Positions 9,224 through 17,021 of a stretch of 64,000 bases of DNA are shown piece after piece; position 1 is the first letter of the stretch; each line of letters starts with the position of its first letter. Source of the DNA: Paenibacillus turpanensis (GTDB taxonomy: Bacteria; Bacillota; Bacilli; Paenibacillales; YIM-B00363); the NCBI RefSeq assembly GCF_011421635.1, contig NZ_WTLI01000002.1, positions 124,347 through 188,346 of the forward strand, in the 5' to 3' direction. Under the pieces are notes generated by a model. The model ran no database searches and was not told the origin of the DNA. It was given only the letters and a program-made list of their open reading frames with translations. The translations under genes were made by a program, and so were the position numbers.

Positions 9224-9965
9224 AAGGTGCCTCCTTCAGGTTCTTACTTAATGGATTGTTTCTGCGAGATTGTAAGTCTTTTGAGCTGATCGTTGCGATC
9301 GAAGCCAGTGTAGGCGTTTGAATGAGACGATTGATATCCTCATCCGTTTTAACAGTGTCATCCAAGTATTCGAGCAGAAGAGATAGACCAACAGCAAGCA
9401 TCAGTGCTACAACTGCGCTTAGAACAATGTTTTGAATGGGGTTAGCGGTTGTTGTCGGAGGGTTTGCCAGCATCTTGGCTTCATTTAAAATTTGAACATT
9501 GTCTACTTTGATAATGCTTGGAACGGCTTCTTTGAACACCTGCGCTACGGCGTTAACGATGTTCATCGCTCTTTCGTAGGAGTAATCAACAACCGAGATG
9601 TTCATCACCATCGTCTCCGGAACCGATCCGACCTTGACCATCGCAATCAATTGATTTGGCGTAAGATTTAACTGGGGATACTTCTGAACAACCTGATCCA
9701 TGATTGCAGCTGACTTAATAATTTCTTTGTATGTATTAATAACTAAAATGTTGGCGTTCATTTCATTGTAATTAAGCGTTTGTCCCGCGACTTGCGGCTT
9801 TTCCGAGTTATTTACTATCAATTTAGCCGATGCCTGATACATTGGTTTAACAAAGAAGTAACTAAAGATTGTAGTAAACAAACTTACAACAATTACACAC
9901 ACCACGATCAGCCATATTCGTTTCCGGATGATCTTGAAAATATCTTTCAATTCAACAGTATCCAT
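9204..9965 (-). CDS. Wzz/EpsA-type polysaccharide co-polymerase and kinase modulator
   Basis: Membrane protein of 253 residues with an N-terminal Wzz domain: VELKDIFKIIRKRIWLIVVCVIVVSL-type first helix at about 17-40, an extracytoplasmic region to about 175, then PPTTTANPIQNIVLSAVVALMLAVGLSLLL as the second helix. This is the split architecture of Gram-positive bacteria, with the kinase encoded by the next gene. It sets chain length and activates the kinase. GGAGGG precedes the ATG. It is the first recognised gene of the exopolysaccharide operon. Confidence 0.93.
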   Translation of the reverse strand: MDTVELKDIFKIIRKRIWLIVVCVIVVSLFTTIFSYFFVKPMYQASAKLIVNNSEKPQVAGQTLNYNEMNANILVINTYKEIIKSAAIMDQVVQKYPQLNLTPNQLIAMVKVGSVPETMVMNISVVDYSYERAMNIVNAVAQVFKEAVPSIIKVDNVQILNEAKMLANPPTTTANPIQNIVLSAVVALMLAVGLSLLLEYLDDTVKTDEDINRLIQTPTLASIATISSKDLQSRRNNPLSKNLKEAPYATANQ

Positions 9966-10143
9966 AATGTCCCTCCACGATAATTTTCTTTCTCTTCTTC
10001 TTTATTATTTTGACCTGTTAATCCTATGGAATCTTCGATATCCTCTCTTTATGTGTCCATTCCACTCCTCCTTTAATGTTCAAAACCCCTATCAAATAAT
10101 TTATTTTCAAAAATAGTCTGAATGAACTATAATAGATTTCGAA

Positions 10144-10374
10144 TTATGTATTACAATGCTTTGAGGGGCAATAAATTGTATTTGCGTAGTAACTTTGTTG
10201 CGCTTTCTTGCGTAAAATCTCATTATTTGTCGGTTTATTTCTATTTTCTAGAGAATAATGCAAGGAAGGGTTTATGTTTTGTTTCATCCGGCTAAGATGA
10301 GTGGTAGCAGCAGTTTCTACTGGAGCAAAAGCAAATATAATCTCGGTAGTATACTTATCCGGGCTCTTATTCAA
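10144..10374 (-). CDS. possible small protein, unknown function
   Basis: Reading frame of 76 codons starting at TTG 10372-10374 with a good GAGGAG site about six bases upstream. I do not recognise the product. It is polar and basic, with LRKKAQQSYYAN and a C-terminal CPSKHC, and no signal peptide or membrane segment. It would be the first cistron after the Xre-type operator, 178 bases before the Wzz-type gene and in the same direction. The TTG start and lack of homology evidence make it doubtful; it could be chance reading frame in a long leader. Confidence 0.3.
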   Translation of the reverse strand: MNKSPDKYTTEIIFAFAPVETAATTHLSRMKQNINPSLHYSLENRNKPTNNEILRKKAQQSYYANTIYCPSKHCNT

Positions 10375-10406
10375 TAAAGTCTCTCCTCGCGTTCTATCTA
10401 ATATCC

Positions 10407-10425
10407 TTGATACGATTTGTATCAA
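10407..10425. promoter_or_regulatory. Xre-type operator, perfect inverted repeat
   Basis: TTGATAC-GATTT-GTATCAA is a perfect seven-base inverted repeat with a five-base spacer. It closely resembles the GATAC-N5-GTATC operators of the PBSX Xre repressor. It overlaps a plausible reverse-strand promoter (TTGATA, 16 bases, TATTAG) for the exopolysaccharide side and lies about 150 bases upstream of the xre gene. Confidence 0.7.
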
Positions 10426-10445
10426 TTTCTTATATACTTAATTTA

Positions 10446-10462
10446 TGATACAAAACGTAACA
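10446..10462. promoter_or_regulatory. second Xre-type operator (imperfect)
   Basis: TGATAC-AAAAC-GTAACA matches the same 6-5-6 pattern with one mismatch (GTAACA for GTATCA). The same mismatch occurs in the copy at 22376-22392. It lies 20 bases from the perfect copy, which suggests paired repressor binding. Confidence 0.55.
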
Positions 10463-10576
10463 TTGTCAAGCATTTAATCTTAATATTTGTCGTTTTTTCT
10501 CAATGTTTTTCAATATTTTTCAATATTTTTCATAAAAATATAGATTTTCTGCTCGTATTATCGCTAGGAGGTACCC

Positions 10577-10948
10577 ATGAAAACCTGTGGAGAAAGAATC
10601 TCCGAACTGCGTGAAGCTCAATCCTTGACCCAAGAAGAGCTTGCAAAACAACTTAATATATCCAGAGCATCCCTCTCTCACTACGAGAAAAACCGGAGAG
10701 AACCGGATTACGAGACTCTAGATAAGATTGCAAACTATTTCAAAGTATCGGTCGACTACTTAATTGGACGCACAGATGAATCCAATTCAAGCGTGCAATC
10801 AAACGTCAAGCTTTTTGAGGAAAGTTTGGAATTATCGGATGAAAGTATATTAGAACGCTTTGCTCTGAAGGTTGATGGAAGAGAACTTACTGCAGAAGAA
10901 GCGAAACGCTTCATCGCTTTTGTAAGAGCGGAACGCGCAATGAAGTAA
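10577..10948 (+). CDS. Xre-family helix-turn-helix transcriptional regulator
   Basis: DNA-binding regulator of 123 residues. Residues 1-62 form an HTH_3 domain: RISELREAQSLTQEELAKQL, then NISRASLSHYEKNRREPDYE as turn and recognition helix, then YFKVSVDYLIGR. The C-terminal half is helical and acidic and resembles no enzyme. The N-terminal domain is close in pattern to PBSX Xre and SinR/SlrR-type repressors. TAGGAGG precedes the ATG. It stands alone between the exopolysaccharide and lasso peptide operons, and matching inverted repeats lie in front of both and upstream of itself, so autoregulation and joint control are likely. Repressor rather than activator is an inference. Confidence 0.88.
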   Translation: MKTCGERISELREAQSLTQEELAKQLNISRASLSHYEKNRREPDYETLDKIANYFKVSVDYLIGRTDESNSSVQSNVKLFEESLELSDESILERFALKVDGRELTAEEAKRFIAFVRAERAMK

Positions 10949-10972
10949 ACTTAAATGAACAAACTTACTGGG

Positions 10973-10997
10973 AAGCTGCTTATCCAAGCAGCTTTTT
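10973..10997 (+). terminator. intrinsic terminator of the xre gene
   Basis: AAGCTGCTT-ATCC-AAGCAGCTT followed by TTTT on the plus strand. It lies 25 bases after the xre stop and touches the end of the convergent SGNH-like gene. Confidence 0.88.
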
Positions 10998-12129
10998 AAT
11001 TTACAATGATGCCCAACACATCGGCTCCACCCCCCCCTTTTTCCACGCGCTGCTGATCGGAAACCTCAAGAACAATGGTGTGGGGTCCATCCTCAAATTT
11101 GTGGGGGAACCAATAATTTTGAACACGTTCAGGCCCATAACAGTCGATCGACATGACCTTATTACCGTCAACATAAACGTGGAGTAAGCCCGACTCTAAC
11201 GAACGGGAAATGATGACGCCTAATGGTCTGCCTTCCGTTTGTAATGTCAGCCTCTCCTTTGTATTACGAGCCATATACAAACGACCTGCCTTGCGGAAAC
11301 CCGTCGACATCTTGAAATTAGTTTCTAACCTCGGATTTTCCTCTAGTTTTTGCAAGGGCTCTTTCCCCTCGTAAACCACAGTTTTACCTTTCCGAAGCTG
11401 TTGCTCAATCACCTGTATAATTGCATTACTATAAAGGTGCTGACCTTCTTCATCAGGGTAAATTTCCGAAGAGTCCGCAGCCTTAGCCACACTTTCAGCC
11501 CCTCTGGTATCTACATATGGGACATCGTAATAGTGTGACAGCTTTTTAATTTCTTCTGCGTACTGGTCGTTATACATGTTGTGTTCAATGATTACGTAAA
11601 TTTCTGGATTCTTCTTCTCTTCCTTTAGAGTACGAATCAACTGCTCGTAGTGCCGGGAAAATTCGGACATTGAGGTGTACTCTTGATCAAAATAACCGAA
11701 GCAAACAAATACGAGGTCATATTTTTCTTTAGTTTGGGACATCGCATAATCCACCAAACCGTCAAGGACAGTCGGAGCTCCGGTCGGATTTAAGTCAAAA
11801 TCCAATGATGCGTTATACAACGTCCGAAGTTTTGCTTGAACATGAGAATACCACGTTTGATCGGAAGAGTTTACACCAAGACCTCCGCCAATGTTGTCGC
11901 CAACCACCAAAATTTCTATTTGGGCGGAATTCGCAATTTTCTCGTAAAAGCTCCAGTTTTCCTTTATTTGAAATGAGGCCAATTGCTCTTCTGCTTCCCG
12001 AGTTTGATAAGCGGAACCAGCGTATATGAGTCCAGCAAATAGTACCAACGCTGCTGCTGCGGTGCATTTTAGCCAGAAATGCTCCGAACGCTGCTGTGCA
12101 TATTCCACCGCCTTTTTCCAAATATCCAT
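10996..12129 (-). CDS. membrane-anchored SGNH/GDSL-like protein with degenerate active site
   Basis: About 377 residues. One N-terminal membrane segment (TAAAALVLFAGLIYAGSAY) anchors an extracytoplasmic SGNH-like domain. Block I reads VVGDNIGGGLG, with Asn where the nucleophilic Ser of GDS is expected; block III reads FGYFDQ instead of GxND; a late QHLYSNAI contains a His near the expected position. Catalysis by the usual mechanism is therefore doubtful. The C-terminal 100 residues look like a beta-rich accessory domain. It is the last gene of the lasso peptide operon, 92 bases after the exporter gene with no clear terminator between. A role in immunity or in handling the exported peptide is a guess. 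Start chosen at ATG 12127-12129; a GTG four codons earlier is possible. Confidence 0.75.
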   Translation of the reverse strand: MDIWKKAVEYAQQRSEHFWLKCTAAAALVLFAGLIYAGSAYQTREAEEQLASFQIKENWSFYEKIANSAQIEILVVGDNIGGGLGVNSSDQTWYSHVQAKLRTLYNASLDFDLNPTGAPTVLDGLVDYAMSQTKEKYDLVFVCFGYFDQEYTSMSEFSRHYEQLIRTLKEEKKNPEIYVIIEHNMYNDQYAEEIKKLSHYYDVPYVDTRGAESVAKAADSSEIYPDEEGQHLYSNAIIQVIEQQLRKGKTVVYEGKEPLQKLEENPRLETNFKMSTGFRKAGRLYMARNTKERLTLQTEGRPLGVIISRSLESGLLHVYVDGNKVMSIDCYGPERVQNYWFPHKFEDGPHTIVLEVSDQQRVEKGGGGADVLGIIVN

Positions 12130-12221
12130 ACTGGATTCCACTCCCTTACTTCTACTCCGTCAATATATGTATCCTTCATGTTATGGGGGTTAGAACCTTT
12201 TTTACATGTTTTTCTTCCACA

Positions 12222-14000
12222 TCACACTTGCTGCTGAAGCAATCGTTGAAATGTTCCTTTTTCTTTATGAGCAAGCTGCTGAAAACCGCCGTATTCAACG
12301 ACTTCTCCATTCTCCAATACAAGCACTTGATCAGCATTACGTATCGTAGAGAGACGGTGAGCGATGACAATAATCGTCATCGTTCCCTTTAGCTGCTCCA
12401 GCGCTTGTTGAATCTTGTTTTCATTCTCCGTATCCAAGGCGCTTGTCGCCTCGTCTAGAATGAGCAACGCCGGCGTTCTCAGGATTGCTCTTGCGAGTAC
12501 AATCCGCTGCCGTTCGCCACCGGATAAACGTATTCCGCGATCCCCGATGATCGTATCCAGTCCTTTAGGGAGAGCTTTGACCACTTCCTCGGCGGAAGAG
12601 AAACGGAGTGCGCTCCACATCTCCTGATCCGTAGCTTCAGGCTTAACTAACTGAAGATTTTCTCTTATGGATGTGTGAAACAAAAAAGGATCTTGAGACA
12701 CATAGCCAATGGAGCTGCGATAAGCAACAATATCATCTTCGGATAACTGCTTGCCATCTACCAATACTTGACCCTCATTAGGCTGAATCAGCCCCATAAT
12801 GAGATCCACTAATGTACTTTTTCCAGCCCCCGATTTCCCGACAATTGCGGTCATTTGGTTAGCAGGAACGGAAATCGTGATATCTTTAAGGGTATCGTTG
12901 GATTCCCCAGGATAACGGTAATAGAGATGCTTACATTCAATTCCCCGTTCTATTTCCATTGGCTTTGCAGTCCGACGCATTACTGCCGCTTCTTCTGCGA
13001 GAGAACACTCCTGATTTAAATCTATTAAGGTGTGAAAGGCAGGGATAGATTGCGCCAGCTGCTCGGAACTGGATTGAATGGAGGTAAAGCGCGGCCATAA
13101 TCGGGCAAAGATAACAACAATAAGCATCAGCTGCTCCGCTTGTACCGTAAACACCTCAAAAGATAAATAAATGAATACGGTAATCATGATCGCAGAAGCG
13201 GCTTTATAATAAAATTTGCTTGCTGCCTGCAGCTTTACAAAGCGGACAATGTTGTCGGAGATTTGCATGCATAAGGAGCGGAACCACTCATTATAGGAAG
13301 CTTCGAGTGAATTACTTTTAATATCCTTGATCCCGTTCATCTGGTCCGTGATCCCTGCAAAGTAGCTTTGTGTAAGCTCCGAAGTATTTTCTCCAATAGA
13401 TCTGGCGTTTCGCAAAAACCTGCGTGAGAGTAAAACAAGCGTAAGACCTCCCGCCAGTACAAGCAGGGTAAGGGGAGCTGAGAGCCAAAATGCGAAGCCT
13501 ACCTGAACTGCGGTGAACACAATTGAAGCTAATATGTTTAAACTAAGGTGCGTACCTTGACTCACTCGCGCGAGCTCAGAGGTCAGAATATGCTGAAAAT
13601 CGGATTTGCGTTTCCGCAGAAAGAAAGACCACTGCGCTTGTAGAAGAGAACGATAAGTTTCAATACGTAGATGGCGGATAAAGCCCTGCTGAATTTGTAT
13701 GTTCATTACCGTTTGATTTCGGGACAGCCAAGCCTGACCCAGCATCAATCCTAAATAAAGGATTAAAATTAACGGTAAATTGAATTCAATGGAAGTCCCT
13801 TGAAGTGCATTGACAATAGGACCTAGTAGAGGAATACTTGCCTCTAATTTGAACACCCCTATTAGGCTGAGCAAGGGAATAATGAGGAATATACTCATAG
13901 TCTCAACAAAGCCGATCAGCATCATGCCTATGATATTAAAGTAGAGTTTCCAGCCTGCAAAGGCATGCAGCTTTTTCAAATAGATGAGAATAGCGGACAT
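12222..14000 (-). CDS. lasso peptide ABC exporter (fused permease and ATPase)
   Basis: Half-transporter of 592 residues. The N-terminal half has about six membrane helices. The C-terminal half has Walker A VGKSGAGKSTLVDL, Q-loop YVSQDPFLFH, signature LSGGERQRIVLARA, Walker B LLILDEATSALD and H-loop IAHRLSTI, so it is a complete ATPase. There is no N-terminal C39 peptidase domain, as expected for lasso systems in which the leader is removed by the B proteins. It functions as a homodimer to export the mature peptide and usually confers self-immunity. It follows the nucleotidyltransferase gene by 16 bases. Confidence 0.9.
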   Translation of the reverse strand: MSAILIYLKKLHAFAGWKLYFNIIGMMLIGFVETMSIFLIIPLLSLIGVFKLEASIPLLGPIVNALQGTSIEFNLPLILILYLGLMLGQAWLSRNQTVMNIQIQQGFIRHLRIETYRSLLQAQWSFFLRKRKSDFQHILTSELARVSQGTHLSLNILASIVFTAVQVGFAFWLSAPLTLLVLAGGLTLVLLSRRFLRNARSIGENTSELTQSYFAGITDQMNGIKDIKSNSLEASYNEWFRSLCMQISDNIVRFVKLQAASKFYYKAASAIMITVFIYLSFEVFTVQAEQLMLIVVIFARLWPRFTSIQSSSEQLAQSIPAFHTLIDLNQECSLAEEAAVMRRTAKPMEIERGIECKHLYYRYPGESNDTLKDITISVPANQMTAIVGKSGAGKSTLVDLIMGLIQPNEGQVLVDGKQLSEDDIVAYRSSIGYVSQDPFLFHTSIRENLQLVKPEATDQEMWSALRFSSAEEVVKALPKGLDTIIGDRGIRLSGGERQRIVLARAILRTPALLILDEATSALDTENENKIQQALEQLKGTMTIIVIAHRLSTIRNADQVLVLENGEVVEYGGFQQLAHKEKGTFQRLLQQQV

Positions 14001-14016
14001 TTGCGAGCTCCTCTAG

Positions 14017-15198
14017 TTAAGATAGTTGTCTTTTCCTCTGCCGTAGCAGCCAAAGCACAGGCCGTAAAGGGAGATATAGGAAATACAATGCTCTTGGAAG
14101 CGGCAGTAATCTAGCATCATTAGAGCTAGGCTGCAATTTACTCTTCATTAAAAGCCATTTTTCTTTCCACGTCATCATTGACGACAAGTAGTTCTGAAAT
14201 GGTTTTTCCAAATTCGCGGGAGGCTGTGGATGCATTTCGATCCTTGATTCAAAAAAAACAGCGGCATCAAACGCTAACCGGTAGGCGCGCTTCGACTTCA
14301 TGAGCAAGAAAAGCTCCTGAGGAATCGGCGTATGGAACAATGCGGAAAGAAGCTGCAATGTCTGTCCCCCTACCAAATGGCAGTGGTACTTGTCGAACGT
14401 TCCAACGGCTTGCTCCCAATTCCCTTCTTTCCGTAACAAACGATCAATATCGGTTAACCAGCGCAGACGAAACCAACCATGCCTTGCGCCATGAAGGGAT
14501 AAGTACATAAACAAATGATTCGATCCAAGAAAATGAATCGGTGCGCCCGAAATTTCCGAGGTGCGCCGGTGTATCCATAGCTCCTCAAACGAAGGCTCAC
14601 GCCAAAGATAACGATTCGTTCTCCAATGGAGCTCTACTTGAATTCTCTTTACCGGATGAGTGTAAGTAAGATGATATTGAGTGGTTTTCCAGTCATCCAA
14701 TATGCGCGGAGTGTCGTGGTCCTCAACATATCCGCGTTCTAAGAGCAGCTTCTCCGCGTTTTCTACTTCCTCAAGAGGTACAAGCACATCGACGTCCTTC
14801 GAAGTTCGCAGCGTGATATCCCCATACAAATACTCCGCTAAAATCGGTCCTTTTAAGGTCAACATACGAATGTGATGAGTATCAAATAATACCGAAAGGT
14901 CGTGCAGCTCTCTCGTCAAATTCATCATCATAAACATATTGCTAGTGCTTTCCATATAAAGCTTTTGCATTACGTCGGACGGAACGTCTTGCGGTTGCCG
15001 TTTCTTGAGAACATGATACACGTAAGGATACACACGGTGATGGATAACCAGCTCCGTGAAAAGAGCCCAGTCGAATTTTTCATCATGGATCTCATCCATC
15101 TTGATTTCTGCATCATTACTGGATGACATAATCCGAAGCATCACCTGCATTTCCATAGAGAACCGATCATTATCGAAAATTAGACGCTTTTCCACCAT
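14017..15198 (-). CDS. nucleotidyltransferase-family tailoring enzyme
   Basis: Protein of 393 residues with the nucleotidyltransferase core LTLKGPILAEYLYGDITLR followed by SKDVDVLVPLEEVENAEKLL, where the two Asp residues of DVD are the metal ligands. This is the NTP_transf_5 (uncharacterised nucleotidyltransferase) family. Homologues occur beside kinase genes in paeninodin/pseudomycoidin-type lasso clusters, where the enzyme is reported to act on the phosphorylated C-terminus and lead to a hexosylated product. Here it lies 12 bases after the B2 gene in the same operon, with GGAGG before the start (ATG, or GTG one codon later). The substrate is inferred from context. Confidence 0.85.
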   Translation of the reverse strand: MVEKRLIFDNDRFSMEMQVMLRIMSSSNDAEIKMDEIHDEKFDWALFTELVIHHRVYPYVYHVLKKRQPQDVPSDVMQKLYMESTSNMFMMMNLTRELHDLSVLFDTHHIRMLTLKGPILAEYLYGDITLRTSKDVDVLVPLEEVENAEKLLLERGYVEDHDTPRILDDWKTTQYHLTYTHPVKRIQVELHWRTNRYLWREPSFEELWIHRRTSEISGAPIHFLGSNHLFMYLSLHGARHGWFRLRWLTDIDRLLRKEGNWEQAVGTFDKYHCHLVGGQTLQLLSALFHTPIPQELFLLMKSKRAYRLAFDAAVFFESRIEMHPQPPANLEKPFQNYLSSMMTWKEKWLLMKSKLQPSSNDARLLPLPRALYFLYLPLRPVLWLLRQRKRQLS

Positions 15199-15210
15199 CT
15201 CACCTCCTGC

Positions 15211-15660
15211 TTACGATATTTTTTTACCAAACACACCAACAACAGCGTATCGGTGCATTTCCTCTTGGCCGCTGATGTAGGAAGTACCGCTTCTCAGCCA
15301 TGCATGGGCGACCATTTTCCCCTTCTCGTCTCTACCTGTTCCCAAGTAAAGCGTGCTTTCGATCCTTCGTCTTTCCAGCATCTTCATGCCGGCAATCGCC
15401 TTCACCAGACATCTGCTTTCCCACCAGGTGTACCGGCTCATAAGGTGAATGGCACTGGAGATGTTATGAACGAGCACCTGTTTTCCGTTGTGAAGAGGTT
15501 CCTTTGGAGTTTCATACATATACACCCCTAATGATGGCGATACCTTGGAAAAGGGAAGCAACTTTAAGAACCGAGCCCATGCTAAAAAACAAAAGGCTTC
15601 CAATAAGAGCATCTGATTGCTGCGCCGTAAAGAAAGGAACTTTTTGATTTTCCTCCACAA
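15211..15660 (-). CDS. lasso peptide B2 protein (leader peptidase)
   Basis: Transglutaminase-like cysteine protease of 149 residues that removes the leader from the precursor. Key residues seen are Cys84 in WWESRCLVKAIAG and His119 in MVAHAWLRSG, in the spacing typical of lasso B2 proteins. The start is probably TTG at 15660. The frame continues upstream into the B1 stop codon with only six codons between, so the B1 and B2 genes are in the same frame separated by one TAG. Known Gram-negative lasso systems have the two domains fused in one protein. Confidence 0.92.
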   Translation of the reverse strand: MWRKIKKFLSLRRSNQMLLLEAFCFLAWARFLKLLPFSKVSPSLGVYMYETPKEPLHNGKQVLVHNISSAIHLMSRYTWWESRCLVKAIAGMKMLERRRIESTLYLGTGRDEKGKMVAHAWLRSGTSYISGQEEMHRYAVVGVFGKKIS

Positions 15661-15678
15661 GATGACCCAATCCCCGTT

Positions 15679-15966
15679 CTACGCAATTTGAATAAGCTGC
15701 TCACCCTGCAAATGCTCAAGAAAGGCAAGCACCTGAGCTTCACAATCCGATCGCTCAACCTCATATTCGTCAACCAGGCTGTCAACTACGGCGGCTACTT
15801 GAACCGGAGCAGCAATAAGCTCCCAAATTCTCCCGCCAACTTTGCCTAAATTGTAATATTTTCCGCTCTGAATGCTCAGCATTACCTTTTCCCCGTCCAT
15901 ATCACTTACCAGATTACCTGGCGATTGAGAAACGGTTTGTTCCATTTGGATCCGTGTTGTATCCAT
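15679..15966 (-). CDS. lasso peptide B1 protein (PqqD-like leader-binding domain)
   Basis: RiPP recognition element of 95 residues. It has the PqqD pattern: GNLVSDMDGEKVMLSIQSGKYYNLGKVGGRIWELI, then VVDSLVDEYEV and a final helix with AFLEHLQ. It binds the precursor leader, especially the WxxP motif, and delivers it to B2. It starts inside the 3' end of the kinase gene (53-base overlap), with GGGGTG nine bases before the ATG, and ends in frame with the B2 gene. Length and fold agree with stand-alone B1 proteins of Firmicutes. Confidence 0.92.
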   Translation of the reverse strand: MDTTRIQMEQTVSQSPGNLVSDMDGEKVMLSIQSGKYYNLGKVGGRIWELIAAPVQVAAVVDSLVDEYEVERSDCEAQVLAFLEHLQGEQLIQIA

Positions 15967-16903
15967 TTTCTTTCACCCCATTGTTTCGAATACAGTCTAC
16001 AATTTCGTTTACCATTTCACGCACTGAAAATCCATCTGCAGGACGCTGCAGCTGATATACCGGGACGGTTCCTGCCACTGCTGCTGTAGCTTCAAAATGC
16101 CATTGTTCCGTTTTCAACTCTGGTATTAGAAAGGCGCGGAAGGTATGACGAAGCAATAAAGGAAGACTTTCCAGTTTAGAAAGAGAACGAATATGGACCG
16201 CTTCTCCACCCGGCACTACCAGCTCAAAAATGCCGCCAAGCTGAATCGGTTCGGTTGAAAATGCTGCACGAACCGGGACAGCGAATTTCGTGCGCTCATA
16301 GGCTAACGGGCGGTACTCCGCTGACTGCATGCCAAGATGATCTATGCTTTGCTGCCAAAGCTTCTGCTGTGGATAGGATGGCATGACGTAGGGGGGCGTA
16401 TTGTTCTCTTGATTTGTAACTGCAATGATATCATCGCTTATGAGAGAATAGCCGCTGCTGGCAAAGGCTGCGGCAAGAGTAGACTTCCCCGCCCCCGAGT
16501 GGCCGACGAAAGCGTACGCCTTTCCTTCAATCACAACTGCGCTGCCATGTAAAGGCAATGTCTTCCTTTGAAGCAGAAGCGCCCCCATACACGTACCCAG
16601 TAAGTAAAGCCTTACCTCAGCTTCATCCCCGCCTTGAATCGGACATACTTCAATAAGAGAACCCTTTACAACGCGATAGATTGCGGTTTGCGGAATGTGA
16701 AACCATAGTGTGTCTTCACGAACAGCATAGTAGCTGTCTATTACCTGCAATTCATTCCATTGCTCAAACAAATCCGCATATTGAATAATCAAGTCAACCG
16801 ACAAGCAGTCCTCTTCACTCTCCACAAATTCCGGCAGCTCGAACTCACTTTGAACCTTCATCCCAAAAGCGGTATACATTCGATAATCGACTATAGTGCT
16901 CAC
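15914..16903 (-). CDS. HPr-kinase-like lasso peptide serine kinase
   Basis: Protein of 329 residues with a C-terminal HPr kinase fold: LPLHGSAVVI at 116-125, Walker A GHSGAGKST at 134-142 and SLISDDIIAV at 153-162. The N-terminal 100 residues are not HPrK-like. This is the kinase type found in paeninodin-like clusters (PadeK, ThcoK, PsmK), which phosphorylates the side chain of the C-terminal Ser of the precursor. The precursor encoded just upstream does end in Ser. It starts with GTG, preceded by a GGTGGG site, and is separated from the precursor gene by a hairpin. Confidence 0.9.
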   Translation of the reverse strand: MSTIVDYRMYTAFGMKVQSEFELPEFVESEEDCLSVDLIIQYADLFEQWNELQVIDSYYAVREDTLWFHIPQTAIYRVVKGSLIEVCPIQGGDEAEVRLYLLGTCMGALLLQRKTLPLHGSAVVIEGKAYAFVGHSGAGKSTLAAAFASSGYSLISDDIIAVTNQENNTPPYVMPSYPQQKLWQQSIDHLGMQSAEYRPLAYERTKFAVPVRAAFSTEPIQLGGIFELVVPGGEAVHIRSLSKLESLPLLLRHTFRAFLIPELKTEQWHFEATAAVAGTVPVYQLQRPADGFSVREMVNEIVDCIRNNGVKENGYNTDPNGTNRFSIAR

Positions 16904-16952
16904 GTTATGGTTCCCACCCTCTAGCTCTAAAAAGCTTTTCTTTTTAAAGGGG

Positions 16953-16983
16953 GGCCCTTATCGGTATGCACCGGATAAGGGCC
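16953..16983 (-). terminator. intercistronic hairpin after the precursor gene
   Basis: GGCCCTTATC at 16953-16962 pairs perfectly with GATAAGGGCC at 16974-16983, and the loop can form three more pairs. On the minus strand it is followed by CCCCTTT, not a strong U tract. It is likely a partial terminator or 3' stabiliser that raises the level of precursor message over the downstream enzymes. Confidence 0.7.
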
Positions 16984-17021
16984 GAAATCATAAAACTAAG
17001 TAGAGAAAATTACGCAAAATC

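Larger units (their letters stand above)
9966..10576. other. regulatory region between exopolysaccharide operon and xre gene
   Basis: This 611-base stretch separates divergent genes. It holds two Xre-type inverted repeats (10407-10425, 10446-10462), one possible small reverse-strand gene (10144-10374), and an AT-rich leader before xre with tandem copies of TTTTTCAATA at about 10505-10535. On the reverse strand TTGATA and TATTAG, 16 bases apart, overlap the first inverted repeat and could be the promoter for the exopolysaccharide operon. No other gene is recognised. Confidence 0.55.

Noticed and set aside
9831..9850. TGATAC half site inside the Wzz-type gene
   Set aside because: Only one arm matches and it is within coding sequence, so it is probably chance.
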